Of a DNA stretch of 64,000 nucleotides, positions 1 through 6,408 are shown in pieces; the first letter of the stretch is position 1, and each line of letters opens with the position of its first letter. Position numbers and translations under genes: made by a program. This DNA is from an uncultured Eggerthellaceae bacterium (lineage in GTDB: Bacteria > Actinomycetota > Coriobacteriia > Coriobacteriales > Eggerthellaceae). The notes beneath the pieces are model-generated. The model saw nothing but the letters and a program-made list of their open reading frames with translations. It did no database searches and had not been told where the DNA came from. Location: the NCBI GenBank assembly GCA_934617425.1, contig CAKTUD010000003.1:1-64000 (forward strand). The letters run 5' to 3'.

Positions 1-131
1 ATTCGGGAAAGTTTCGGCGCCCTTGCGGCGTGGGTCCCGTTGCGCGAACGTGGCGAATCCAAGGAAGGCGAAGGGCCCTTGCCGGTTCGGAGGTATCCAT
101 CGCTCGCAGCAAAACGCAGCGAAGGCTTCGG
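1..131. other. left edge of window, no gene supported
   Basis: This short stretch lies downstream of the MobC-like gene inside the mobile element. On the minus strand an open frame begins with an ATG at 98-100 and runs off the window edge for about 33 codons. It has no convincing Shine-Dalgarno sequence and I do not recognise the peptide. In mobilizable elements a relaxase gene often follows mobC, so the fragment could be the start of another element gene, but nothing visible proves it. Confidence 0.3.
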
Positions 132-494
132 TCAGCCGCGTCCCATCTGCTCGATCAGGGCATCCTCCTCGTCAAGCGGGCTCTCGACGTCGGCAATCCC
201 AAGGAAAAGGTCGCATAGCAGCTCGACTCTCGCTTCGAGCTCGTCGCCGAGATCGCCCGTGTTGCGCAGGCGACTTAGCTCGCCGACGACGGCGCGCATC
301 TCGTCGCGAAGCATCTTGAACGTGCGGACGTCCGGGATGATGGTGAACCCCTTGTCCTCGATCTTTGCCATGATGTACTCCTGCTGCGTGACCCCGGCTG
401 CCCTCGCGAGGAGCTCGATGCGGTGGCTCTCCTCGGGCGAGCAGCGAAACGCCTTCGAGATGGTTCGCTTGCGGTGGCTGTTCGGGCAGGGCAT
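132..494 (-). CDS. MobC-like relaxosome / ribbon-helix-helix protein
   Basis: The gene encodes 120 residues starting MPCPNSHRKR. The stretch FRCSPEESHRIELLARAAGVTQ (residues 17 to about 38) fits the N-terminal part of MobC-type mobilization proteins, where a beta strand is followed by an E-rich helix and an A-G-turn helix. A predicted coil (ELSRLRNTGD and onward) and an acidic tail follow. MobC-family proteins assist a relaxase in opening the origin of transfer. The ATG shares one base with the integrase stop (TGATG), so the two are translationally coupled in one leftward operon. Much longer versions of this frame overlap the integrase out of phase and are not coding. The canonical NLNQIA-type C-terminal motif of MobC is not visible, so a generic RHH DNA-binding protein is the alternative. 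Confidence 0.6.
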   Translation of the reverse strand: MPCPNSHRKRTISKAFRCSPEESHRIELLARAAGVTQQEYIMAKIEDKGFTIIPDVRTFKMLRDEMRAVVGELSRLRNTGDLGDELEARVELLCDLFLGIADVESPLDEEDALIEQMGRG

Positions 495-1567
495 CAGAAT
501 CCGCCCCGCTCTTCTTCGAGCTCGTTGGCCATGTCGTCTTGCACGTTCGGGAACAGGTGGGCGTAGCGGAAGGTGATGTCGGTTGCTTCGTGCCCCATGC
601 GGTCTGCGATGGCGAGGGCGGTGAAGCCCATGTTGATGAGCAGGCTCACGTGGCTGTGCCTCAAATCGTGCACGCGTATCTTTTTCACGCCGCTCGCAGC
701 GCATCCTCGCTTCATCGCGTGCGATATGTAGTGCTTCGACACGGGGAACAGGCGATCGCCTTCGCCGATCTCCGGGTGGTGGTTCGCGTAATCGCGCACC
801 TCGTCGGCCAGGAAACGCGACAGCTTCACGGTTCGCACCGATTTGGGCGTCTTGGGGTCGGTTATCACGTCGCGGCCGCCCAACCTCTGGTAGGACTTGT
901 CGATGCGCATGGTCGATTTCTTCCAATCGAACGAGTCCGGCGTGAGGGCCAGGAGCTCTCCCTCGCGGATGCCGGTCCAGTACAGCACCTCGAAGATTAC
1001 GAACGCGCGGGGATTGTCCATCGTGGCGTCGGAGAACCTCAGATACTCGTCCTTGGTCCAGAAATTCATCGTGCGTGCTTCCTTGCCGCCCATCTTCACG
1101 GTTCTCATCGCGGGGTTGGGGCTCAGCCCGTAGTACCTCTCCGCGTGGTTCAGAATGGCGGTCAGCTGGTTGTTGAGCGTGCGCAAATACGTGGCGCTGT
1201 AGGGCTTTCCGTCGTTTGCGTCGGGCGCCATGAGGGCGTTCTGCCAACGAACGATGTCGATGGTGCGTATCTCGTCCATCTTCTTGTTCGCGAAGAAAGG
1301 CAGCACCCTCGACTTGATCGCGTACTCTTTCTGCCGCCAAGTGTGCTCGCGCAGCCTTGGGCGTAGATCGGATTCGTAAACCTTGAAGAAATCGTCGAAC
1401 GTCATCTCCATGGTGCATCCTGCGCTGGCGATGAACTCGTCCTCCCAAGCCTGAGCCTCTTCCGCCGTCGCGAACCCGCGCTTGCATTTATGCACTTCGT
1501 TGCCGAACTTGTCCTTGCACCTGAATTGCGCGAGCCAGGTGCCGTTTTTAGCTAGCTTTACGCTCAT
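494..1567 (-). CDS. site-specific tyrosine recombinase (phage/ICE-type integrase)
   Basis: This 357-residue protein has the full tyrosine-recombinase layout: an N-terminal arm-binding region (about 1-50), a SAM-like core-binding domain (about 55-160) and the catalytic domain. The visible catalytic set is Arg201 (TGIREGE), Lys239 (DPKTPKS), His300-x-x-Arg303 (HDLRHSH), His326 (RMGHEA) and Tyr335 (FRYAH). It should therefore be active and integrate and excise the element carrying it. The ATG at 1565-1567 is preferred over the TTG six bases upstream because GGGAGG sits 6 nt before it. The start overlaps the stop of the excisionase-like gene by four bases (ATGA), and the stop overlaps the MobC-like start. 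The gene lies about 1.2 kb from the guaA 3' end, the probable integration site. Confidence 0.93.
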   Translation of the reverse strand: MSVKLAKNGTWLAQFRCKDKFGNEVHKCKRGFATAEEAQAWEDEFIASAGCTMEMTFDDFFKVYESDLRPRLREHTWRQKEYAIKSRVLPFFANKKMDEIRTIDIVRWQNALMAPDANDGKPYSATYLRTLNNQLTAILNHAERYYGLSPNPAMRTVKMGGKEARTMNFWTKDEYLRFSDATMDNPRAFVIFEVLYWTGIREGELLALTPDSFDWKKSTMRIDKSYQRLGGRDVITDPKTPKSVRTVKLSRFLADEVRDYANHHPEIGEGDRLFPVSKHYISHAMKRGCAASGVKKIRVHDLRHSHVSLLINMGFTALAIADRMGHEATDITFRYAHLFPNVQDDMANELEEERGGF

Positions 1568-1761
1568 TTCCAACCTCCCTTCGGCTTGATGTAGAGCACG
1601 TCCAAAAGCTCGCAGCTCACGCGGCCCGGGATGGTCCTGCAGCCCTTTCTCTCCATCTCGCGGTTCAGCTCGCGGATGAGCTCGTAGGCCTTCGTCCTTC
1701 CGATGTGCAGCTTCTCTGCGACTTCACGGGCGCCGATGAGTCGTTTCGGATTCTTGGACAT
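1564..1761 (-). CDS. excisionase-like small helix-turn-helix protein
   Basis: The gene encodes 65 residues with the segment LIGAREVAEKLHIGRTKAYELIREL, a MerR/excisionase-type winged helix-turn-helix as found in Xis and in DNA-binding domains of the excisionase family. Such proteins bend attachment-site DNA and bias the integrase towards excision. A perfect AAGGAGGA lies 5 nt before the ATG at 1759-1761, and the stop overlaps the integrase start (ATGA). It is the first gene of the leftward xis-int-mob operon, whose promoter is covered by repressor-like palindromes. It could alternatively act only as a transcriptional regulator of the operon. Confidence 0.8.
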   Translation of the reverse strand: MSKNPKRLIGAREVAEKLHIGRTKAYELIRELNREMERKGCRTIPGRVSCELLDVLYIKPKGGWK

Positions 1762-1775
1762 ATTTCCTCCTTACA

Positions 1776-1845
1776 GTTCAATATCGAACGGTGTCTAAGG
1801 CGAATCGTAACCGTTCAATATCGTGCGGTCAATATCAAACCGTTC
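1776..1845. promoter_or_regulatory. array of three palindromic operator-like sites
   Basis: Three related 14-bp sites lie between the divergent xis and XRE genes. Site 1 (1776-1789) reads GTTCAATATCGAAC, a GTTC-N6-GAAC palindrome. Site 2 (1813-1826) reads GTTCAATATCGTGC. Site 3 (1827-1840) reads GGTCAATATCAAAC. All share TCAATATC, and a partial fourth copy (GTTCAATCG) is at 1873-1881. Sites 2 and 3 are directly adjacent and overlap the leftward promoter. The spacing and symmetry suit a dimeric XRE repressor, most simply the product of the adjacent gene at 1914-2339. The repeats are directly visible; the assignment to that repressor is inference. Confidence 0.75.
1804..1832 (-). promoter_or_regulatory. 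promoter for xis-int-mob operon
   Basis: Read leftward, a -35 box TTGACC (1832-1827) and a -10 box TACGAT (1809-1804) are separated by exactly 17 bp, with transcription expected to start near 1797. The -35 lies inside operator-like site 3, site 2 fills the spacer and site 1 is just downstream of the predicted start, so repressor binding would block the promoter directly. Confidence 0.65.
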
Positions 1846-1913
1846 AGAAACGTGCTATTATTTTCGCGTTATGTTCAATCGTCCGTCCGAAAAGGACGCC
1901 TTCAGGAGGCTGT

Positions 1914-2339
1914 ATGGGAACCGGCGAACTCATCAGGAAGTACCGCAAGATGCGGGGTCTTACCCAAAGCGAGCTCGCGGAGAAGTGCGGCTTGACGGAT
2001 TCGGCGATAAGGAACTACGAGCTCGGCAACAGGACGCCCGGGGAGGATCAGGTGAAGGGGATCGCATCGGCGCTTAGCGTTGCGCCCGAGTCGCTCTTCG
2101 ACGTCCCCGCGGCCACGGCGCGCGAGGCCCTGGAGCTCATTTTCAGGATCGACGAGGAGTTCGGCCTCAAGCCGAAAGAGATCGGCGGCGAAGTCGTTCT
2201 GGCCGTCGACCCGTCGTCGAAGAAGGCGCCCAAGCTCGCTCAGGCGCTCAAAGCTTGGCTCGCGCAGATTGATTCGGAAAAGTCCGGCGAAATCACCTCC
2301 GAAAAGCTCGCCGAATGGAAGGCGAAATTCGGGGCCTAG
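1914..2339 (+). CDS. XRE-family transcriptional regulator (element repressor)
   Basis: The gene encodes 141 residues. Residues 5-60 form a Cro/CI-type helix-turn-helix (IRKYRKMRGLTQSELAEKCG, then SAIRNYELGNRTP). The rest is a 75-residue alpha-helical region without a recognised domain. The ATG at 1914 has AGGAGG four bases upstream; longer in-frame starts back to 1791 would run through the operator array and are rejected. It is transcribed away from xis-int, the lysogeny-switch arrangement of phages and ICEs, and the three palindromes between the genes are its likely targets. No RecA-responsive or peptidase domain is visible, so any induction signal is unknown. Confidence 0.88.
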   Translation: MGTGELIRKYRKMRGLTQSELAEKCGLTDSAIRNYELGNRTPGEDQVKGIASALSVAPESLFDVPAATAREALELIFRIDEEFGLKPKEIGGEVVLAVDPSSKKAPKLAQALKAWLAQIDSEKSGEITSEKLAEWKAKFGA

Positions 2340-2511
2340 CAAGCCACTTTTGGAATGATTGCGAATCACTTCTATTGGTAAAAGTCGCTATTTCCCGTTG
2401 TTGCAAGGGGCATTTCGAGGCTGAAATCAGCTCGATTTTCGATTTGTCATCCCCTCAATTTGACCTGGTGTTTTACTCAAATACCGCTGAAAAACGCCCA
2501 GTGATTCGCGA

Positions 2512-2574
2512 TTGATTCGAATCACCCTCAAATAGAGCGACAATCGCCAAAACACTCGTCGCAGGTGGTTTGGC
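2512..2574 (+). repeat. imperfect direct repeat, copy A
   Basis: Copy A begins TTGATTCG, contains ACCCTCAA and ends GCAGGTGGTTTGGC. Copy B at 2736-2799 has the same order of blocks (TTGATTCG, ACCCTCAA, then GCAGGTGGCTTGGC), with almost the same length (63 versus 64 bp) and a divergent middle. Candidate functions are integrase arm-type sites or a decayed duplication next to the attachment site. Confidence 0.5.
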
Positions 2575-2674
2575 GTATGTCTGTTTTGCGCCATGCTGTC
2601 GCATGGTCGCCATAGGGTGTAATGAATGCCGAATCCATAGAATGACAACGAATCAAAATACCTGTTCAAAGGCA

Positions 2675-2708
2675 TAAAAATACCCCGGAAACCTACGCTT
2701 CCGGGGTA
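2675..2708 (-). terminator. Rho-independent terminator downstream of guaA
   Basis: A perfect 10-bp stem, TACCCCGGAA (2681-2690) with TTCCGGGGTA (2699-2708), encloses an 8-nt loop. Leftward transcripts meet a run of five U just after the stem (A-tract 2676-2680 on the plus strand). It is about 107 nt past the guaA stop and is the likely end of guaA mRNA in the present configuration. Confidence 0.85.
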
Positions 2709-2735
2709 GAATCATTCTCGTGTTTTGCAAGCGGC

Positions 2736-2799
2736 TTGATTCGCTATGACCCTCAATGGAACATTATGAGCCATGGTGAATCGTTGCAGGTGGCTTGGC
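2736..2799 (+). repeat. imperfect direct repeat, copy B
   Basis: This is the partner of copy A at 2512-2574. The most conserved part is the last 20 bp (2780-2799), matching 17 of 20 positions with copy A. It ends 16 bp from the guaA stop codon, so it abuts the proposed attachment site. Confidence 0.5.
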
Positions 2800-2814
2800 A
2801 AAATTAGCCTAGGG

Positions 2815-2832
2815 TCACTCCCACTCGATCGT
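2815..2832 (-). other. probable attachment site at guaA 3' end
   Basis: The last codons of guaA, encoding I-E-W-E and the stop (ATCGAGTGGGAGTGA on the coding strand), are strongly conserved in bacteria, and the guaA 3' end is an established integration site for genomic islands. The element's xis-int operon lies on the downstream side of this end, as expected when integration regenerates an intact guaA. The second copy (attL/attR partner) would be at the far end of the element, outside this window, and I found no copy inside it. Confidence 0.6.
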
Positions 2833-4413
2833 GGCCGGCGGCTTGCTCGTGATGTCGTAGCACACGCGGTTGGCACCTGGCACCTCGGCCACGATGCGGC
2901 TGGAGATTTTCGCCAGCACATCGTAGGGCAGCTTGGCCCAATCGGCGGTCATGGCGTCGCTGCTTTCCACGGCGCGCAGGATGATCGGGCGCTGGTAGGT
3001 GCGCTCGTCACCCATGACGCCCACGCTCTTGATGTCGGGCAGCACGGCAAAGTACTGCCAGCAGCTGTGCTCGCTGTTGCGCTCGCCGGTTTCTTCGAAC
3101 AGACGCTGGTTATATGCATCCAGTTCCTCGCGCACGATGGCGTCGGCGTTCTTCAGGATCTCCAGCTTTTCGGGCGAAACGGCGCCGATGATGCGTATGG
3201 CAAGACCCGGGCCGGGGAAGGGCTGGCGGTACACGATGTGGTCGGGCAGGCCCAGTGCCGTGCCCAGCGCGCGCACTTCATCCTTGAAGAAGTGGTCAAG
3301 CGGCTCGATTAGGTCGAAATGCACGCCTTCGGGGAACGGAATCAAATTGTGGTGGCTCTTGATAGTGGACGCCTTGCCGCCGGTTTTGCGCGCGCCTGAC
3401 TCGATGATATCGGGGTAAATGGTGCCCTGCGCTAGGTATTTCACCGGGCGCCCGTCAACTTCGAGTTGTTGGGCCACGGCGAAGAACTCCTCCCAGAACT
3501 GCGTGCCGATGATGCGGCGCTTCGTCTCGGGGTCGGTAACGCCATCAAGCAGCTTGGCGTAGCGCTCTTCGGCATGCACGTGGATGAAATCCACATCGAA
3601 CTGTTTCGTGAATACTTCCTCAACCTGCTCGGGCTCGCCCTTGCGCAAAAGCCCATGGTTGATGAACACGCAGGTCATCTGCTTACCTACGGCGCGCGCG
3701 CCCAACGCCGCCACGACGGAGGAATCGACGCCGCCCGAAAGTGCCAAGATCACGCGGTCGTCGCCAACCTTCGCACGGAAATCAGCCGTCATGGTTTCAA
3801 CAAGGTTGTCCATGGTCCAGTTGGGCTTGAGTCCGCAAATCTCAAACAGGAAATTGGCAAGGATCTTATTGCCGTATTCGGAATGCTTTACCTCGGGGTG
3901 AAACTGCGTGGTGTAGATCTTGCGTTCAGGGCACTCCATTGCGGCCACGGGGCACACATCGGTCGATGCGGTGATGGTGAAACCTTCTGGTGCCACGGTC
4001 ACGGCATCGCGATGGCTCATCCACACGGTTTGCGTTGTCGACGTTCCCTCAAACAAAGAGCCCGATGCCACATGCAGCTCGGCTGCGCCGTATTCGCCCT
4101 TTTCGGTGTGGCTCACGGTACCGCCCATTTCCACGGCAATGGTCTGATGTCCGTAGCAAAAGCCCAAAACGGGAATGCCGAGCGTAAGCACTTCGGGGTC
4201 GATTTTCGGGGCGTCGTCGGCATACACGCTTGCCGGTCCGCCCGACAAGATGATGGCGGAGGGCGCAAGCTCGCGTACTTCGTCGGCCGAAATGTCGCAG
4301 GGCACTATTTCCGAATAAACATGCAGATCGCGCACGCGGCGGGCGATAAGCTGCCCGTATTGCGCGCCGAAGTCGAACACGGCAACTTTTTGGTTTTCCG
4401 TGAATGTGCTCAC
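2815..4413 (-). CDS. guaA: GMP synthase (glutamine-hydrolysing)
   Basis: The 532-residue enzyme converts XMP to GMP using glutamine and ATP, the last step of guanine nucleotide synthesis. The class I glutamine amidotransferase domain covers about 1-195 with nucleophile Cys86 in GFCYGHQ and the His172/Glu174 pair in QFHPEVKH. The ATP-pyrophosphatase domain has the SGGVDSS loop at 226-232, and the C-terminal dimerisation domain ends in the typical P-A-T-I-E-W-E. The start is GTG (4411-4413) with AAGGAG six bases upstream. Length and motifs are normal, so the 3' end was not damaged by the neighbouring element. It is a single gene with about 290 bp to the divergent AEC transporter. Confidence 0.97.
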   Translation of the reverse strand: MSTFTENQKVAVFDFGAQYGQLIARRVRDLHVYSEIVPCDISADEVRELAPSAIILSGGPASVYADDAPKIDPEVLTLGIPVLGFCYGHQTIAVEMGGTVSHTEKGEYGAAELHVASGSLFEGTSTTQTVWMSHRDAVTVAPEGFTITASTDVCPVAAMECPERKIYTTQFHPEVKHSEYGNKILANFLFEICGLKPNWTMDNLVETMTADFRAKVGDDRVILALSGGVDSSVVAALGARAVGKQMTCVFINHGLLRKGEPEQVEEVFTKQFDVDFIHVHAEERYAKLLDGVTDPETKRRIIGTQFWEEFFAVAQQLEVDGRPVKYLAQGTIYPDIIESGARKTGGKASTIKSHHNLIPFPEGVHFDLIEPLDHFFKDEVRALGTALGLPDHIVYRQPFPGPGLAIRIIGAVSPEKLEILKNADAIVREELDAYNQRLFEETGERNSEHSCWQYFAVLPDIKSVGVMGDERTYQRPIILRAVESSDAMTADWAKLPYDVLAKISSRIVAEVPGANRVCYDITSKPPATIEWE

Positions 4414-4705
4414 AACCAGCTCCTTTTCCTATGCATGTACGCACGACGCGTCGCCCGAAAATGATGGGACGGGGGAGCGGCTGTGCGTTTCTTGTATGCG
4501 TTCATCTTACACGAAACCTAGACGCTTAAAGTGACCTCTGCGCATTTCCAACGGAAAGTCAACTGCGGGGGCGGTTGATAGCGAAAGCGAGCGCGCGAAG
4601 CGGCACGTGGGCAAAGGGAGACCTGCGGCCGCATGTAAGCGCCACGCGCGACAACGTAGCGGCGCGATATGGCGGATCGCAATAGGGGAGAGGGCGACTT
4701 CTTTT

Positions 4706-5644
4706 ATGTTCGACCAGTTCAGCAGCATCCTTACGCAGATGGTCATCCTTTTCGGCGCAATCGGCGTGGGTTACGGGTGCAAACGTTGGAATCTCATGGA
4801 TGCCGATTTCGATAGGAAGCTCTCCCGGCTGGTTTTAAATGCCACGCTGCCCGCACTCATCCTCGCTTCGGTGCTTACCGCCGACGAGTTGCCCGATTCT
4901 GCCTTGATGATCGAGATCATCGGCTTATCGTGCCTAAGCTTCGCCATCCTTATCGCGGCGGCTTTCCTCGTTGTTTTCCTGCTGCGTATCCCCGATGGTC
5001 ACAGGGGTGTTTACCGCTTCATGCTGATTTTCGGGAATACGGGATTCATCGGCTATCCGGTGCTTATGGCCATCTTTGGGCAGCGGGCTGTTATATACGC
5101 CGTCGTTTACAACTTGCCTTTCAATTTCATCGTTTTCACCTTGGGTGCTTGGCTTATCGCTTCCGATAATGCCACCGGTGTGAAGGTGCGCATGAGCGCG
5201 AAGCAGTTCGTGACGCCCTGCAACATCGCTTCGTTTGTGGCGTTGGTGTTGGCGCTTGCGGGTGTGCATTCGGTTCCGGTCTTGGGTGATGCGCTTTCGA
5301 CCATCGGCGATTTCACCACGCCGGCGACACTCCTCATCGTAGGCTCTTCGCTTGGCAACATGCCTGCGAAAAATCTTCTCGGAGGGCCCAAGCTTTGGTT
5401 TGCCAGCATCATTCGCTTGGCGATAACGCCGGTTCTTATCTATCTTGCGATGCATCTGTTCGTTAGCGGGCAGCTACTTACAGTGCTAGTGGTTCTCTCC
5501 GCTATGCCGGTGGCCACCAACGGCACCATGCTTTGCTATCAGTATCACGGCGACGCAAAGGCTATGGCGCAAGGCACTTTTGTGACCACGGTGCTCTCGC
5601 TGGTGAGCATCCCGCTTTTGGTGACGATAGTGAGCGTTCTTTAA
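4706..5644 (+). CDS. AEC-family transporter (auxin efflux carrier type)
   Basis: This 312-residue, very hydrophobic protein has about ten membrane segments arranged as two halves around a more polar centre, with the family-typical N-terminal half (LILASVLTADELPDS), the GNTGFIGYPVLMAIFG segment and a C-terminal MPVATNGTMLCYQY region. AEC carriers in bacteria export or exchange organic acids such as malate or malonate. The substrate here cannot be told from sequence. I start at the ATG at 4706 (MFDQFSS); the longer frame from 4607 adds an arginine-rich peptide not typical of the family. The SD candidate GGGAGAGGG is somewhat far (about 11 nt). It is monocistronic, divergent from guaA. Confidence 0.85.
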   Translation: MFDQFSSILTQMVILFGAIGVGYGCKRWNLMDADFDRKLSRLVLNATLPALILASVLTADELPDSALMIEIIGLSCLSFAILIAAAFLVVFLLRIPDGHRGVYRFMLIFGNTGFIGYPVLMAIFGQRAVIYAVVYNLPFNFIVFTLGAWLIASDNATGVKVRMSAKQFVTPCNIASFVALVLALAGVHSVPVLGDALSTIGDFTTPATLLIVGSSLGNMPAKNLLGGPKLWFASIIRLAITPVLIYLAMHLFVSGQLLTVLVVLSAMPVATNGTMLCYQYHGDAKAMAQGTFVTTVLSLVSIPLLVTIVSVL

Positions 5645-5664
5645 GATAGTGGCGCTCGCTAACT

Positions 5665-5673
5665 TGGTATAAT
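5665..5673 (+). promoter_or_regulatory. extended -10 promoter for chorismate mutase gene
   Basis: TGG followed by a perfect TATAAT (5668-5673) lies 34 bp before the ATG at 5708. No good -35 hexamer is visible at standard spacing, which fits an extended -10 promoter. The predicted start near 5680 gives a leader of about 28 nt. Confidence 0.6.
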
Positions 5674-5707
5674 ACGAGACGCTCCATTTAGACGAAAGGC
5701 GACCACT

Positions 5708-5995
5708 ATGTCCGAGCAAAACGAGAACCTGCAAGAGATCGAGAAGCATCGAGCGCAGATCGACGAGCTCGATCGCGAGATCGTGAAGTTGCTAAACGAG
5801 CGTGCGTTCCATTCTCTCACCATCCGCAATCTCAAGCCCGGCGCCGGCATGAAACTTTTCGACGCAAAGCGCGAGGATGCGATTTTCGGCAAGGTATGCG
5901 CGCTAAACGCCGGTCCTTTGGCCGATGACAACGTGAAGGAGATCTATGCCACGCTTCTCAAAGTGATGAAGGAAGCTCCTGGTTTGCCCGAGTAG
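5708..5995 (+). CDS. chorismate mutase, stand-alone AroQ type
   Basis: This 95-residue all-helical protein matches the AroQ chorismate mutase domain: HRAQIDELDREIVKLLNERA (helix 1 with the binding Arg), the following Ser-Leu-Thr-Ile-Arg and Lys residues, then LFDAKREDAIFGKV, which corresponds to the family's D-x-x-R-E motif. It converts chorismate to prephenate for Phe/Tyr synthesis. There is no prephenate dehydratase or dehydrogenase fusion and no signal peptide, so it acts alone in the cytoplasm. An SD-like AAAGG is about 9 nt before the ATG. It has its own extended -10 promoter and precedes the ilv leader, so it is probably monocistronic. Confidence 0.88.
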   Translation: MSEQNENLQEIEKHRAQIDELDREIVKLLNERAFHSLTIRNLKPGAGMKLFDAKREDAIFGKVCALNAGPLADDNVKEIYATLLKVMKEAPGLPE

Positions 5996-6005
5996 GTTTT
6001 TCATT

Positions 6006-6061
6006 CCCGCAACGTGTCAACTTTGTGTGTGCACGCAACTTTTGAAAAACAACGTTGCGGG
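6006..6061. repeat. 10-bp perfect inverted repeat before ilvD promoter
   Basis: CCCGCAACGT (6006-6015) and ACGTTGCGGG (6052-6061) are exact inverse complements separated by 36 nt. The right arm covers the proposed -35 box of the ilvD promoter. It could be a regulator site with two half-sites, a DNA-loop site or a weak terminator for the chorismate mutase gene; there is no T-run for the last option. Confidence 0.55.
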
Positions 6062-6082
6062 CACGCTTCAAGGCGCTATACT
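6055..6082 (+). promoter_or_regulatory. promoter of the ilv operon
   Basis: A -35 box TTGCGG (6055-6060) and a -10 box TATACT (6077-6082) are separated by 16 bp. Transcription would start near 6089, about 320 nt before ilvD, leaving room for the structured T-box-like leader. Confidence 0.65.
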
Positions 6083-6099
6083 TGCAAACATTGAAAGTT

Positions 6100-6400
6100 G
6101 AAATGTGTTGACGAGGACAAGTCGAATAGTCCATCTCAAGAGAGTCGGCGGTTGGTGGAAGCCGATGGTGGGAATTCGATAAGCCCCCTCCGAGCAGTTC
6201 GGCAGAACAGCTTGCCCGCAGGCGAAAAACCTTCGCCGTGCAGCAAGGTTAGTAGGCTGAGCCGGCGGCCCCGTAATCGGTCAGTGTGCGCTATCGCTAG
6301 CGCGTCATATCGTATTCGAGGTCCTGGTGCAGCTTACTGCAACGGGATTTTTTATTGCCCCGAAACGGCGGTGCCACTGCACCGCGTGAATAGGAGAGGA
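6100..6400 (+). promoter_or_regulatory. T-box-like tRNA-sensing leader of ilvD
   Basis: The leader has the hallmarks of T-box Stem I: GACGAGGACAAG at its 5' side, the AGAGAG bulge at 6139-6144, and a distal hairpin (TCGGC 6145-6149 with GCCGA 6161-6165) capped by GGTTGGTGGAA. Below it TCGAAT (6122-6127) can pair with ATTCGA (6174-6179). A later hairpin with a GCGCTA/TAGCGC stem (about 6289-6304) suits Stem III. TCCTGGTGCAGC (6322-6333) could hold the UGGN acceptor-binding bulge, followed by a T-run at 6349-6354 (terminator) and a GCGGTG/CACCGC hairpin just before the RBS. T-boxes sense uncharged tRNA and switch on biosynthesis genes. The specifier codon is not securely assigned; CTC (Leu) and ATT (Ile) both occur near the right place. 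The antiterminator is atypical. Confidence 0.65.
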
Positions 6401-6408
6401 AGTACGAT

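Larger units (their letters stand above)
2340..2814. other. AT-richer intergenic end of the mobile element
   Basis: This 475-bp stretch between the XRE gene and guaA is visibly richer in A+T than its neighbours. It holds a leftward Rho-independent terminator (2675-2708) and a pair of imperfect direct repeats (2512-2574 and 2736-2799). An 82-codon minus-strand open frame (2427-2675) has no SD signal or recognisable domain and is not called. The stretch is the expected location of integrase arm sites between int and the guaA attachment site. Confidence 0.6.

Noticed and set aside
495..1487. N-terminal 331 codons of a 451-codon minus frame ending in the MobC-like gene
   Set aside because: This part is out of frame with, and fully inside, the integrase, and is Arg/His-rich nonsense; only the last 120 codons (132-494) are supported.
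1776..1845. CRISPR-like array in the xis-XRE gap
   Set aside because: The repeats are 14-bp palindromes with unequal spacing and no unique spacers of regular length; they are operators.
2427..2675. 82-codon minus-strand frame between the XRE gene and guaA
   Set aside because: No SD, no domain, and its 5' end runs up to the guaA-side terminator hairpin; the region looks non-coding.
1..2814. tRNA gene as the integration target of the element
   Set aside because: No cloverleaf-like sequence was found near the junction; the conserved guaA 3' end is the only good candidate.
6100..6408. Cobalamin riboswitch in the ilvD leader
   Set aside because: GGGAA- and GCCACTG-like words occur, but not in the order or spacing of a B12 box; the Stem I pattern fits a T-box much better.
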